Positions 33,103 to 42,352 of a stretch of DNA of 64,000 nt are shown piece after piece; the first letter of the stretch is position 1, and every line of letters begins with the position of its first letter. Source of the stretch: Bacilli bacterium (GTDB taxonomy: Bacteria; Bacillota_I; Bacilli_A; RF39; UBA660); assembly GCA_017626405.1 (NCBI GenBank), contig JAGAIS010000005.1, positions 1-64,000 on the forward strand, written 5' to 3'. The notes beneath the pieces were generated by a model, which was not told the DNA's origin, did no database searches, and saw only the letters and a program-made list of their open reading frames with translations. Position numbers and translations under genes: made by a program.

Positions 33103-35205
33103 ATGATTCTTATTATTGCAGAAAAACCATCGCTTGCAAGAAACATTGTCAATGCAATTGGGAACATGAAAAACAATAATGGCTATTACACTAATGACAA
33201 ATATATTGTTACATATACTATTGGTCATTTGTTCACTCTAGCTGATATTGAAGACTATAGCGATACTCCAACTGATGGAAGATGGACAATGGATAATATC
33301 CCTTGCTTTCCAACGCGATTTAAATTTAATTTAAAAAAAGCAGCAAACAAAAAAGTAGATCCAGGTATTTTAAAACAATATAATATAATTGAAAGTTTAA
33401 TAAATAGAGAAGACGTCGATACAATAGTAAATGCAGGTGATGCTGATCGTGAAGGAGAAGTAATAATTAGATTAATTGTCGATAATGCACTGAAGTCAGA
33501 AAAGAAAAAGGTTAGGCTTTGGGTTCCTGATCAGACAGTAGAGACTATTAATGCAGGACTAAGTGATCTGAAGGATGAATCTAATTATGATAATTTAGCA
33601 AATGAAGGATTAGCAAGAACTTACATTGATTGGCTTTATGGAGTAAATTTAACGAGATTTGCAACTTTAAAGACAGGTACTCTTTTAAGAGTTGGGAGGG
33701 TAATTATTCCAATAGTAAAAGCTATATATGATCGCGATATGGCAATAAGAAACTTCAAACCGGAAATATACTATGGTATTAATAGTAATGAGCTAACTAA
33801 GAATGAAGAAATTGAACTTAATAGCAAAGAAAAATTTGATAAGAAAGATTTAAAGAAAGCACAGGAATATTGTAATACATTAAATAGTTTAGATGCTATA
33901 GTAATGGATAAAAAAGTAAAGAAAGATACTTTAAATCCAGGAAAATTATACTCTTTATCAAAATTGCAAAATTACTTAGGAAAAAAGTATAAGATGCCAA
34001 TGGATAAGTCTTTATCAATAGTTCAAAAACTATATGAAAGTGGATATTTAACTTATCCTCGTACTAATTCTGAATACCTAGCAGTAGCAGAAAAAGATAA
34101 GATTAAAACTATTCTAAATAATATATCAAAGATTGGTTATCCAGTTAAATTTAAAGATAAGAAAACAATTTTTGATGACTCAAAAATTGAATCACATTCA
34201 GCTTTGACTCCAACATATAAGATTCCTAAAAAAGAAAATTTAACTGAAGAAGAATTTTTAGTTTATCAAACTGTATTTAAAAGATTTGTAGCAGTATTCT
34301 GCAGTGAGGATTGTACAGTAGAAAAGACTGAGATTAAGATTAAATGTGGTGATTTAGAAGAATTTACTTTAAAGGGAACAATCATTATTAATCCAGGATG
34401 GACAAAGTTTGATGATACTTCTACTAAAGATAAAATATTGCCCAATTTAGAAATTGGAGAAAAGATAAATACTAATTTTAAACCAAAAGAAAAAGAGACA
34501 ACACCTCCTAAGCACTATACTATTGAAACTTTAAATAATTATCTAAAGAATCCATTTAAAGAAGATAAGAAGGCATTGGAAGAAAACCAAGATGAAGTGG
34601 ATGATACTGAAGATTATAAGGCAATTTTTGAAGGATTAGAACTAGGTACTGAAGCAACAAGAACGGGAATTATTAAAAATGCTATTACTTCAGAATATAT
34701 TGCTCTAAATAAAGATGTCTATACAATCCAAAATCAGGGAATATATTTAATTGAATCTTTAAGTCAAATGGATATATCTATGGATAAATATAAGACAAGT
34801 GAAATGGGTAAGGCATTAAAAAAAGTCTATCATGAAGAAATATCTGTAGATGACTCTATTAAGATTGCAATTGATGAAATTAGTGAAGTTTTTAAGAAAA
34901 AAGATAGTCCAATAGAAAGAGATAAAGATACTGGTTTTTTTGGTGATGTAATAGGCAAGTGTCCATTATGTGGCAGTGAAGTAGTAAAGAATAGATATGC
35001 TTACGGATGCAAAGATTATAAGAATTGTTCTTTTAAAATTAATACAGTTATCTGTAATCGAGTAATATCAAAAAAACATGCTGAAAGCTTATTGGAGAAT
35101 GGCATTACGGCAAAAATAAATGGATTTGTTTCTAAAAATGGCAAATCTTTTGATGCCAAACTTAAACTTGATAAAGATAAAGTTATTTTTGATTTTAGTG
35201 AGTAA
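33103..35205 (+). CDS. topB: DNA topoisomerase III (type IA)
   Basis: 700 residues. It relaxes or decatenates DNA by single-strand passage. The TOPRIM domain at 1-150 shows IAEKPSLARNI and the acidic NAGDADREGE. The active Tyr lies in YLTYPRTNSEYL near residue 316. A C-terminal zinc-ribbon-like segment has CPLCGS and a second Cys pair in CKDYKNCS near 620-645. Bacterial TopB is often found on mobile elements as well as chromosomes; the position after the T7SS locus fits either. GGAGGGC precedes the ATG. Confidence 0.94.
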   Translation: MILIIAEKPSLARNIVNAIGNMKNNNGYYTNDKYIVTYTIGHLFTLADIEDYSDTPTDGRWTMDNIPCFPTRFKFNLKKAANKKVDPGILKQYNIIESLINREDVDTIVNAGDADREGEVIIRLIVDNALKSEKKKVRLWVPDQTVETINAGLSDLKDESNYDNLANEGLARTYIDWLYGVNLTRFATLKTGTLLRVGRVIIPIVKAIYDRDMAIRNFKPEIYYGINSNELTKNEEIELNSKEKFDKKDLKKAQEYCNTLNSLDAIVMDKKVKKDTLNPGKLYSLSKLQNYLGKKYKMPMDKSLSIVQKLYESGYLTYPRTNSEYLAVAEKDKIKTILNNISKIGYPVKFKDKKTIFDDSKIESHSALTPTYKIPKKENLTEEEFLVYQTVFKRFVAVFCSEDCTVEKTEIKIKCGDLEEFTLKGTIIINPGWTKFDDTSTKDKILPNLEIGEKINTNFKPKEKETTPPKHYTIETLNNYLKNPFKEDKKALEENQDEVDDTEDYKAIFEGLELGTEATRTGIIKNAITSEYIALNKDVYTIQNQGIYLIESLSQMDISMDKYKTSEMGKALKKVYHEEISVDDSIKIAIDEISEVFKKKDSPIERDKDTGFFGDVIGKCPLCGSEVVKNRYAYGCKDYKNCSFKINTVICNRVISKKHAESLLENGITAKINGFVSKNGKSFDAKLKLDKDKVIFDFSE

Positions 35206-35211
35206 CTTATA

Positions 35212-35258
35212 TTGACAATTTTTCGATTACTAAGTATAATAAAGTTACTTAGTATAAT
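35212..35258 (+). promoter_or_regulatory. Strong promoter with palindromic operator
   Basis: TTGACA (35212-35217), a 17-base spacer and TATAAT (35235-35240) make a near-perfect sigma-A promoter. A second TATAAT follows at 35253-35258 in a tandem copy. TACTAAGTA (35228-35236) and TACTTAGTA (35246-35254) are exact inverted repeats 9 bases apart that cover the first -10 box, as expected of a repressor site. Confidence 0.7.
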
Positions 35259-35595
35259 AAAGTAGTTAACGATTTTTATTTTTGTATACTTTTATGTTAA
35301 TAAAACTATACTTTCTAACATTTTAAATGTTAATTTATTCCTAGTTTAACTACTCTATAGACATTAATGAATAAGCATGTTGATTCATGGTTACTTGTAA
35401 TCTTGATAGACTGCCAGATTCATTAAATGCCTATATTATCGAATGTCTTAATGACTATAACTTCGACTAAGTATGCACGTGTTATTGAGAAAGAAAACTC
35501 ATCAGAAGTTATGAGTGCTGATTATTACTGATAATAATAATTAGTATCTATTCAAAACTTGAAATTACTCTAGTTTATCAGGCTAGAGTTTTTTC
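35247..35595 (+). ncRNA. Candidate non-coding RNA of about 330 nt
   Basis: The 460-base gap after topB holds a strong promoter (35212-35240) and, some 350 bases later, a terminator, with no credible gene between. The longest plausible frame is a 27-codon ATG frame at 35387-35470 without a binding site. The sequence does not show tmRNA, RNase P or 6S hallmarks. It could also be a decayed gene remnant or an antisense regulator; expression is unproven. Confidence 0.4.
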
Positions 35596-35596
35596 A
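35567..35596 (+). terminator. Terminator of the candidate RNA
   Basis: ACTCTAG (35567-35573) and CTAGAGT (35583-35589) pair perfectly, followed by TTTTT. Confidence 0.85.
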
Positions 35597-35613
35597 TGGT
35601 TGAAAATAAGTAA

Positions 35614-35642
35614 TTTACTTTTTTCAATTACTAAGATATAAT
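35614..35642 (+). promoter_or_regulatory. Promoter of the anchored protein gene
   Basis: TTTACT (35614-35619), 17 bases, TATAAT (35637-35642). TTACTAAG just ahead of the -10 repeats the half-site found at 35228, so the two promoters may share a regulator. Confidence 0.6.
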
Positions 35643-35666
35643 TTTGTTAGAATAGAGAGTGGTAAC

Positions 35667-36830
35667 ATGAAAGAGAATAATAAAGTAAGTACATCGATGA
35701 TTTTTATTGTATTTTTAATATTTGCAATATCAATGATATTTTTAACGGTTCTTTTATCTAACCGAATAATTAATACAGATAATTACTTTAAAAACTATAA
35801 TACTTATCTAGATAATAATCTATCAGAGCAATTGAGAAAGCAAGAAAAAGTAGATGAACAATTAAAGGATATCGCTAAGAATGGAAATTACTCTTTAAAT
35901 AATCCTTATGTGATGGTGAATCCTTATGGAATAAGTCCATTAACTGCTATAATTATATTTAATACAATGAATAAGGAAAGTGTCTCTCTATACATCAATG
36001 ATGTTAAAGTTGCTGAAGATAATGAATCAATAATGCATATTATTCCCGTTATTGGACTATATAATAATAGCAACAATGTTATTACTTTAGAATCTTCTAG
36101 TGGAGAAAAATCAACAATTAATATATCAACTGAATCGTTAAATGATTTTGTTAATGACTTCGATCTAGAAAAGATTAAAGATACCAATAAATCTTCTATT
36201 ATTTTAATGGGCAATATTAATAGTAATAACTCTATTATAAGAGGCTTCGATGAGAATAATAATTTGAATTATTACTTAGATTTTGACTATTTAAGTGGGT
36301 ATTTAGTTAAAGGGGATCATTTATTAGTTGAATATAATACCAGAATGTTTGGGAATACTAATATTAAAAATATTATTCTTGAAATAGATTATTTGGGAAA
36401 AATACATTCAATAAAGACAGATACTAGTGAGATAAATCACAATATAAATTTCACATTAGAGGAATCTGAATATATTGCTCAATCAGCAAATTACTATAAT
36501 GGAGTAGTATCTTATAATATTAATAAATGTATGGATAATTACGATTATTCAATTTTTAAGAATATTAATACAGAAAGTATAGTAAGTGAATTGGATAAGG
36601 CAGAAATCTATAGGGAAGACTTCGATATTGCTCTTATGGGAGAATACGTAAGTGTTGATTTTAAAGATAAGGATGTTACATTATTAATGGTAAATAAATA
36701 TAACAATTTAGTTTATTCCTACGAAGTAGATGGAAGCGCTTTAATAAAAGTAAATGCACAAGATGATATTTCACTATTTGTAATAGTTGATAATAAATAT
36801 TATAACTTACTAACTGTATTGGGAAAATAA
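35667..36830 (+). CDS. Anchored protein with arylsulfotransferase N-terminal domain
   Basis: 387 residues with one N-terminal membrane helix (10-30), the rest outside the cell. Residues 75-155 match the arylsulfate sulfotransferase N-domain: NPYVMVNPYGISPLTAIIIFNT and HIIPVIGLYNNSNNVITL are its diagnostic phrases. The catalytic six-bladed propeller that should follow (about 400 residues) is missing; the remaining 230 residues are beta-rich and shorter. So the enzyme is probably not a sulfotransferase as it stands. The gene may be a truncated relative or a binding protein built on that domain. GAGTGGTAAC precedes the ATG. Confidence 0.7.
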   Translation: MKENNKVSTSMIFIVFLIFAISMIFLTVLLSNRIINTDNYFKNYNTYLDNNLSEQLRKQEKVDEQLKDIAKNGNYSLNNPYVMVNPYGISPLTAIIIFNTMNKESVSLYINDVKVAEDNESIMHIIPVIGLYNNSNNVITLESSSGEKSTINISTESLNDFVNDFDLEKIKDTNKSSIILMGNINSNNSIIRGFDENNNLNYYLDFDYLSGYLVKGDHLLVEYNTRMFGNTNIKNIILEIDYLGKIHSIKTDTSEINHNINFTLEESEYIAQSANYYNGVVSYNINKCMDNYDYSIFKNINTESIVSELDKAEIYREDFDIALMGEYVSVDFKDKDVTLLMVNKYNNLVYSYEVDGSALIKVNAQDDISLFVIVDNKYYNLLTVLGK

Positions 36831-36853
36831 AAAGTGTTAAGTCACTTTTTTTA
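36829..36853 (+). terminator. Rho-independent terminator
   Basis: AAAAAGTG and CACTTTTT pair around TTAAGT, followed by a T run. Confidence 0.8.
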
Positions 36854-36911
36854 ATAGAAAAAACATTTGACAATAGAAAATTAAGTGTTAGAATATGTGA
36901 AGGTGTTTTAT

Positions 36912-38645
36912 ATGAGTTTAATAAAAGAAGCGGAAGTATATTTGAATGATATTTTAAAGTCATTAAATTATGAAGGTATTGCTGTTAGATTAGAAGTATC
37001 TAGTAAAAGGGAATTTGGGCAATATCAATTTAATGGTGCAATGCAATTAGCTAAAAGGTACGGAAAAAATCCACGTGAAATTGCTGAAGAAATAGCATCT
37101 AAAATTGATAAATATTTTGAAAATATAAATATTCAAGGGCCTGGTTTTATTAATCTAACTTTTAAAAATGAGGTACTAATTGAACATTTAAATAAAGGTA
37201 TTAATGATTTTGATATATTTGTTGATAAAGGTGAAAAAACTAAGAAAATAGTTCTTGATTATGGAGGAGCTAACATTGCAAAAGAATTGCATGTAGGGCA
37301 TTTGAGATGCAATATTGGAGAAGCCGTAAGAAGATTGATTAAATTATTTAAAGATGAATCAATTGGAGATGTTCACTGGGGAGACTGGGGAACGCCAATT
37401 GGTCTTGTTATTCGTGAGATACAAGAAAATAATCCGGAATTGCCTTACTTTGATGAAAACTACACAGGACCTTATCCGGAAATATCACCAGTTACAAGTG
37501 AGGATCTAGGTATCTACTACCCTCGTGCAAGTAAGCGTTCAAAAGAAGATGAAAAGTATGCAGAAGAAGCAAGAATTCTTACAGAAAAATTTCAAAAGGG
37601 AGTTCCTGGAATTCGTGCATTATGGAGACATATAGTAAACGTAAGTAAAGAAGATTGCAATAAAATATATGATTATTTGAATTGTAAGTTTGATTATAGT
37701 TATGGAGAGTCTGATGCTGATTCTTATGTTGACGAAACTTTAGAGTTCTTAAAATCTAAGGGAGTAACAGAAGTAAGTGATGGTGCTTTAATCATGCACG
37801 TTAAAGAAGATGATGACAAAAAAGAAATGCCTCCATTAATTTTAGTAAAAAGTAACGGATCTATTGGATATGATACGACAGATTTAGCGACAATTTTGCA
37901 AAGAATGAAGGACTTTAATCCCGATGGAATTTGGTATTTTGTAGATGAAAGACAAAATCTTCATTTTGAGCAAATCTTTAGAGCATGTAAAAAGTCCGGT
38001 TTAGTACCTGAAGATTTCGATTTTAGATTTAATGGATTCGGAACAATCAATGGTCCTGATGGAAAACCATTTAAGACTCGCGATGGTGGAGTAATGAGTT
38101 TAAAAGGTTTGATTAAGTTAGTATATGATACGATTGAACCAAAGATTAAAGACGATATTGTTGGTGAAGAGAGAATTGATGTTGCTAATAAATTAACAGT
38201 AGCAACACTAAAATTTTCTGACTTGCTTCCAAATCGTGAAACTGATTATATATTTGATGTTGATAAATTTACATCGTTTGAAGGTAAAACGGGAATTTAT
38301 GTAGTTTATACGACAACGCGAATAAAATCTTTAATTAATAAAATTGGAGATAATACTAGTGAAATAAAATTAATTCCAAATGAAGAAATACTTAATATCT
38401 TAGTAAAAATTACAGAATTGCCAAGAACTTTAACAAGTTGTTATCGTGAAGTTAATTTAAGTTATATATGTGAATTTTTATATGAATTATGCAGTTTATA
38501 TAATAAATTCTATACTAATTTTAATATTATGAATGAATCTGACGAAGAAATTAAAGCAAGTTATATTGGAGTTTCGAGGTTGGTTTATAATATTTTACAC
38601 AATTTATTAGATACATTAGGTATTGATGAAGTGGAAAAAATGTAA
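36912..38645 (+). CDS. argS: Arginine-tRNA ligase
   Basis: 577 residues. It charges tRNA-Arg with arginine. The additional N-domain (1-85) is followed by the class I catalytic core with the HIGH-type HVGH (LHVGHLRCNIG, about residue 126) and the KMSKS-equivalent FKTRDGGVMSL. The C-terminal all-helical anticodon domain ends with LLDTLGI. Length is typical (550-580). The track-like longer frame from 36885 lacks support; GAAGGTG fits the ATG at 36912. TTGACA, 16 bases, TAGAAT forms a promoter at 36868-36895. Its operon partner is the YebC-family gene. Confidence 0.96.
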   Translation: MSLIKEAEVYLNDILKSLNYEGIAVRLEVSSKREFGQYQFNGAMQLAKRYGKNPREIAEEIASKIDKYFENINIQGPGFINLTFKNEVLIEHLNKGINDFDIFVDKGEKTKKIVLDYGGANIAKELHVGHLRCNIGEAVRRLIKLFKDESIGDVHWGDWGTPIGLVIREIQENNPELPYFDENYTGPYPEISPVTSEDLGIYYPRASKRSKEDEKYAEEARILTEKFQKGVPGIRALWRHIVNVSKEDCNKIYDYLNCKFDYSYGESDADSYVDETLEFLKSKGVTEVSDGALIMHVKEDDDKKEMPPLILVKSNGSIGYDTTDLATILQRMKDFNPDGIWYFVDERQNLHFEQIFRACKKSGLVPEDFDFRFNGFGTINGPDGKPFKTRDGGVMSLKGLIKLVYDTIEPKIKDDIVGEERIDVANKLTVATLKFSDLLPNRETDYIFDVDKFTSFEGKTGIYVVYTTTRIKSLINKIGDNTSEIKLIPNEEILNILVKITELPRTLTSCYREVNLSYICEFLYELCSLYNKFYTNFNIMNESDEEIKASYIGVSRLVYNILHNLLDTLGIDEVEKM

Positions 38646-38669
38646 TTTGAAAGAGAGGAAAATGATAAT

Positions 38670-39383
38670 ATGGGCAGAGCATATGAAGTTAGAAAAGCAA
38701 GTATTCAAAAAACAGGAGCAGCCAAAGCTAAATTATATTCGACATTTGCTAAAGAAATATATTTAGCTGCTAAGGGAAATCCTGAAGTGGATACAAATAT
38801 AAACTTAAAGAGGGTAGTTGAAAAAGCTAAAAAACAACAAGTTCCAAGTGATATTATCAATCGTGCTATTGATAAGGCAAAAGGAGCTAGTAATGACGAT
38901 TATCAAGAATTGTCTTATGAAGGTTTTGGACCTGGATCATCAACTCTAATAGTAAAATGTTTAACTGATAATGTTAATCGTACTGTATCTTTTGTGAGAG
39001 AAGCATTCAATAAATGCCATAAAAGTTTGGGAGTAACTAATTCAGTATCTTACAACTATGATTATGAAGCTGTTATTGGTTTCAAATGCGAAGATTCAGA
39101 TCCAATATTCGAAGCTATCTTAAATGAAGGAATCGAGATAATTGACTTTGAATCAGAAGATGGAGAAGTCGTTATTACTGCTAATCCAAGCGATGCTTCT
39201 AAAGTAAAAGATATATTAGAAAGCCATATTAGCAATATCGATTATACATTAGATGAAATTGGATGGTATGCAAAGGAAATGGTTACATTGGAAGGTGAAG
39301 ATAAGGAAGTATTTGAAAGATTGCTATCCCTATTAGAAGATATTGAAGATGTAACAAATATTTATCATAATGTTAATTTATAA
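38670..39383 (+). CDS. YebC/PmpR (TACO1) family protein
   Basis: 237 residues matching the family: MGRAYEVRKASIQKTGAAKAKLYS at the start, AKKQQVPSDIINRAIDKAKG, then YEGFGPGSSTLIVKCLTDN. The MGRA start with KAxLYSKFAKEI fits the YeeN branch. Family members act as DNA-binding regulators and, as shown for some, assist translation of polyproline stretches. Binding site AGAGAGG lies 24 bases after argS. Function here is inferred from family. Confidence 0.9.
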   Translation: MGRAYEVRKASIQKTGAAKAKLYSTFAKEIYLAAKGNPEVDTNINLKRVVEKAKKQQVPSDIINRAIDKAKGASNDDYQELSYEGFGPGSSTLIVKCLTDNVNRTVSFVREAFNKCHKSLGVTNSVSYNYDYEAVIGFKCEDSDPIFEAILNEGIEIIDFESEDGEVVITANPSDASKVKDILESHISNIDYTLDEIGWYAKEMVTLEGEDKEVFERLLSLLEDIEDVTNIYHNVNL

Positions 39384-39412
39384 GAATAGCTTGCTATTCT
39401 TTTTTTCTTTTA
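39380..39412 (+). terminator. Rho-independent terminator
   Basis: AAGAATAG and CTATTCTT pair around CTTG, followed by a T run. Confidence 0.9.
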
Positions 39413-39454
39413 AATTTCATAAATTTAAGATATTATATAGAAGGTGGTGGTATC

Positions 39455-40114
39455 ATGCGTATTTTAGTAGTAGATGATGAAGAGCTAATTCGCGATGTAG
39501 TATGTGAATATGCAGAAAACGAAGGATATAAATGCGATCAAGCAGAAGATGGAATTAAAGCTATTGAAAAAGTTGAAACTAATAAATATGATTGTATAAT
39601 TATGGATATAATGATGCCAAACATGGATGGGTTGACAGCCATTAAAGAGATAAAAGAAATAGCTAATGTTCCCATTATTTGTCTATCTGCGAGAGGAGAA
39701 GAATTTGATAAACTTCAAGGTTTTAAATTAGGAATAGATGATTATGTTACAAAACCATTCTCTCCTAAAGAATTGATTGCACGTATTAAAGCAGTAACAA
39801 AGAGAACGAACGGAGACTTAATAACTGTTGGGGATATAACTATTGATGAATTGAAACATGAAGTAACTATAGATGGAGATGTCGTAGAACTGACACATAC
39901 TCAGTTTTGTTTACTAAAACTTTTTCTTCAAAATGTAAATATTGCCCTTTCGCGCAACGCTATTATTGAGGCTATTTGGGGTTATGACTATGAAGCAGAT
40001 GATCGTACTATTGATGCTCATATTAAACTGTTGAGGTCCAAATTGGGAAAATATCGCAATTCAATTAAAACTATTAGAAAAGTAGGATATAAGTTTGTCT
40101 ATGAAAAAAAGTAG
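39455..40114 (+). CDS. OmpR/PhoB-family response regulator
   Basis: 219 residues. The receiver domain (1-120) has the acidic pair DDEE near 8-11, the phosphorylated Asp in IIMDIMMPNMDG near 51 and Lys in VTKPFSPKEL near 102. The C-terminal winged helix (125-219) includes ELTHTQFCLLKLF and DDRTIDAHIKLLRSKLG. It overlaps the sensor kinase gene by 14 bases, so the two form one unit. AAGGTGGTGG precedes the ATG. Confidence 0.95.
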   Translation: MRILVVDDEELIRDVVCEYAENEGYKCDQAEDGIKAIEKVETNKYDCIIMDIMMPNMDGLTAIKEIKEIANVPIICLSARGEEFDKLQGFKLGIDDYVTKPFSPKELIARIKAVTKRTNGDLITVGDITIDELKHEVTIDGDVVELTHTQFCLLKLFLQNVNIALSRNAIIEAIWGYDYEADDRTIDAHIKLLRSKLGKYRNSIKTIRKVGYKFVYEKK

Positions 40115-41474
40115 TTTAACTATCAAAACACTTTTTATTCTTAGTAGTTTTGTCATCCTTATACTTTTAAGTTTATGGGTAATTCAAGTTAAAATGACAG
40201 GTATATTCTATGAAAGTCATCAAGTTAAGAGAATAAACTATGTAGCTTCAAAAGTACAAAGTCAGAGTCCAACCTTATTAGATTTCAGTTTAGAAAAATA
40301 CGCCTATAAATATGATATGTGTATAGAATATTATAATGGGAATGAATACTCTTCTTACAATACTAAAATGAATGGATGTATATTAAACAATATGGACCCG
40401 AAAGTAACAGATTATAAGAAAGCACTTATTAACAATGAAAAAAAATATATGAAAGTGTATGATGATACTGATAAAATTAAATCATTGATTTACTATGTAA
40501 ATATTGATGAAGATCGATTTGCTTTTTTAAATATTAATCTTGAAGATGAGAATTCTAGTTCATATCTATTAAAAAATCAATTAATATATTTAGTTCTAAT
40601 ACTGATAATAATATCTTTTTTTGTATCGATTTTTGTCTCGCGAATAATTAATAAACCAATTATTAAATTGACGGAGGAAGCAAAGAAGTTGGGTAAAGGT
40701 GTTCCTGTTAACTTTGAAGAAAGCAATATCAAGGAACTGGATGAGCTATCAAATACTTTAAAGATAGCTGCAAGTGAAATGAATAAAACAAATGAACTTC
40801 GCAAAGACTTAATAGCAAATGTCAGTCATGATTTAAAAACCCCTCTAACTATGATTAAAGCTTATGCTGAAAAAGTTCGAGATTTATCATATGCCGATGA
40901 TGAAAAGAGAAATAAAGATTTAAATGTCATTATTGAAGAAACAAATAGACTTAATAATCTAGTTAATGATCTACTCGATTTATCCAAATTGGAAAGTGGA
41001 ATTAATAATCTTGAATACGAGGAGTACGATTTAGTTGCTAATATAAAAGAAATAATAAAGAGATATGATATTTTAATTGAAGATAACAATTATAAATTTG
41101 AACTCGATTTACCAAAAGAATTAATAGTTAAAGCAGATAAACAAAAAATAGAACAGGTAATATACAATCTCATTAATAATGCTATTGAACATACCGGAGA
41201 TGATTTAGTAGTTAAAGTATCTATAAAAAAATCAAATACATATTATAAAGTTTCTATAACTGATACAGGAGGTCATTTAAAAGACAGCGATAAGGCTCTA
41301 GTATGGAATAAATATTATAAAAAGGAAAAACAACACAAACGAAATGTAGTTGGAAGTGGATTGGGATTATCAATTGTAAAAAATATTCTCGAAGCTCATA
41401 AATTACCTTATGGAATAGATTCAAAAGAAAATCAATATACAACTTTCTATTTTAAGATAAAAAAATATAAATAA
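40101..41474 (+). CDS. Sensor histidine kinase
   Basis: 457 residues with two membrane helices (about 10-30 and 155-175) enclosing a 125-residue extracellular sensor domain, a HAMP-like linker, a HisKA domain with SHDLKTPLTMIKAY (His near 242) and an ATPase domain with the N box NLINNAIEH and G boxes SGLGLSIVKN. The sensor domain resembles none I can name; the signal is unknown. The ATG at 40101 is used; a TTG at 40095 is upstream in frame. Coupled to the response regulator. Confidence 0.94.
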   Translation: MKKSSLTIKTLFILSSFVILILLSLWVIQVKMTGIFYESHQVKRINYVASKVQSQSPTLLDFSLEKYAYKYDMCIEYYNGNEYSSYNTKMNGCILNNMDPKVTDYKKALINNEKKYMKVYDDTDKIKSLIYYVNIDEDRFAFLNINLEDENSSSYLLKNQLIYLVLILIIISFFVSIFVSRIINKPIIKLTEEAKKLGKGVPVNFEESNIKELDELSNTLKIAASEMNKTNELRKDLIANVSHDLKTPLTMIKAYAEKVRDLSYADDEKRNKDLNVIIEETNRLNNLVNDLLDLSKLESGINNLEYEEYDLVANIKEIIKRYDILIEDNNYKFELDLPKELIVKADKQKIEQVIYNLINNAIEHTGDDLVVKVSIKKSNTYYKVSITDTGGHLKDSDKALVWNKYYKKEKQHKRNVVGSGLGLSIVKNILEAHKLPYGIDSKENQYTTFYFKIKKYK

Positions 41475-41607
41475 TATAATTATTTTCACATTTTATTCAT
41501 ATTCAATTGTTATATTAATAATGAAAAAGGAAATGATAAAAAAAACTATACAATAAACAAAACATATAAACTCAAACTCACACTAAACTTTCTGTTTCCT
41601 TTTTTGC

Positions 41608-41636
41608 TAAGATGCACTTTTTGCATCTTTTTTATT
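41608..41636 (+). terminator. Rho-independent terminator
   Basis: AAGATGCA pairs with TGCATCTT around CTTTT, followed by TTTTT. The 130 bases before it, after the kinase gene, hold no gene. Confidence 0.85.
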
Positions 41637-41709
41637 TCATTTTATTGCATAAATAACCTATATTTGATAAAATCTAGTTGTAGGGTAAGAAATAAAGGAG
41701 ACATGAAGT

Positions 41710-42270
41710 ATGAATAGTGGTAAAGGAAATATGATTCTATTAACAGTAATAGCTGTAGCAACATTATTGGTTGCAGTTGTAGGAGCTACTTTTGCTTACT
41801 TTAGTGCAACTATGGGAAGTGTTTCGCCTAAGACAATTGAAGTAACTAGTGGAACTTTATCAACACAATTTAATGGTACATCAAGTGTATTAAATAATGG
41901 AGCTAATATTGGTGATGTTATTTATACTACTAATATTACAGTTACAGGAGTAGTTACTGGTTCAACTAATTTAAATTATGAAGGTGTATTAAATGTTAGA
42001 AATAATACTTATACTGATGGTGCTTTAGTTTATACAATAACAAGTAAAAATACTTCTAATAATGGATCAACAATTCAAACAACTTCAGTTCCAGTTGCAA
42101 TTCCGACGGGAGCATCGACAATATCTTTGGGAAGTGGTCTATTTGCTGGACCTACAACAACAGGTTCAGTACATGAATATACATTAACAATCACATATGC
42201 AAATGATGCTCAAAATAATTATGGAAAAACTTTTGATGCAAGCGTTAATGTCGCTCAATCAATAAAATAA
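41710..42270 (+). CDS. TasA/camelysin-like surface fibre protein
   Basis: 186 residues. The N-terminal segment ILLTVIAVATLLVAVVGATFAYFSA is the signal of SipW-dependent proteins, with the typical TFAYFSA end. The mature part is beta-rich, Thr/Ser/Asn-rich and almost free of Lys and aromatic residues, as in TasA and CalY fibre subunits, though shorter (TasA is about 260 aa). The next gene is a SipW-type signal peptidase, which supports the assignment. AAAGGAG precedes the ATG. Likely role: an extracellular biofilm or adhesion fibre. Confidence 0.8.
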   Translation: MNSGKGNMILLTVIAVATLLVAVVGATFAYFSATMGSVSPKTIEVTSGTLSTQFNGTSSVLNNGANIGDVIYTTNITVTGVVTGSTNLNYEGVLNVRNNTYTDGALVYTITSKNTSNNGSTIQTTSVPVAIPTGASTISLGSGLFAGPTTTGSVHEYTLTITYANDAQNNYGKTFDASVNVAQSIK

Positions 42271-42292
42271 GGCGTAAAAGCCTTTTTTTAAT
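42266..42292 (+). terminator. Rho-independent terminator
   Basis: AAGGC and GCCTT pair around GTAAAA, followed by TTTTT; a weak stem that may let some transcripts pass into the sipW-like gene. Confidence 0.7.
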
Positions 42293-42352
42293 TTACATCT
42301 TTATTGAATTATATTTGAGTATTAATTATAATAAAATAAGGAGAGTATCAAG

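Noticed and set aside
35387-35470. 27-codon frame in the candidate RNA region
   Set aside because: It has a start and stop but no ribosome binding site, and no similarity to a known peptide.
36854-36911. T-box leader before argS
   Set aside because: The gap is under 100 bases, with only a promoter and binding site.
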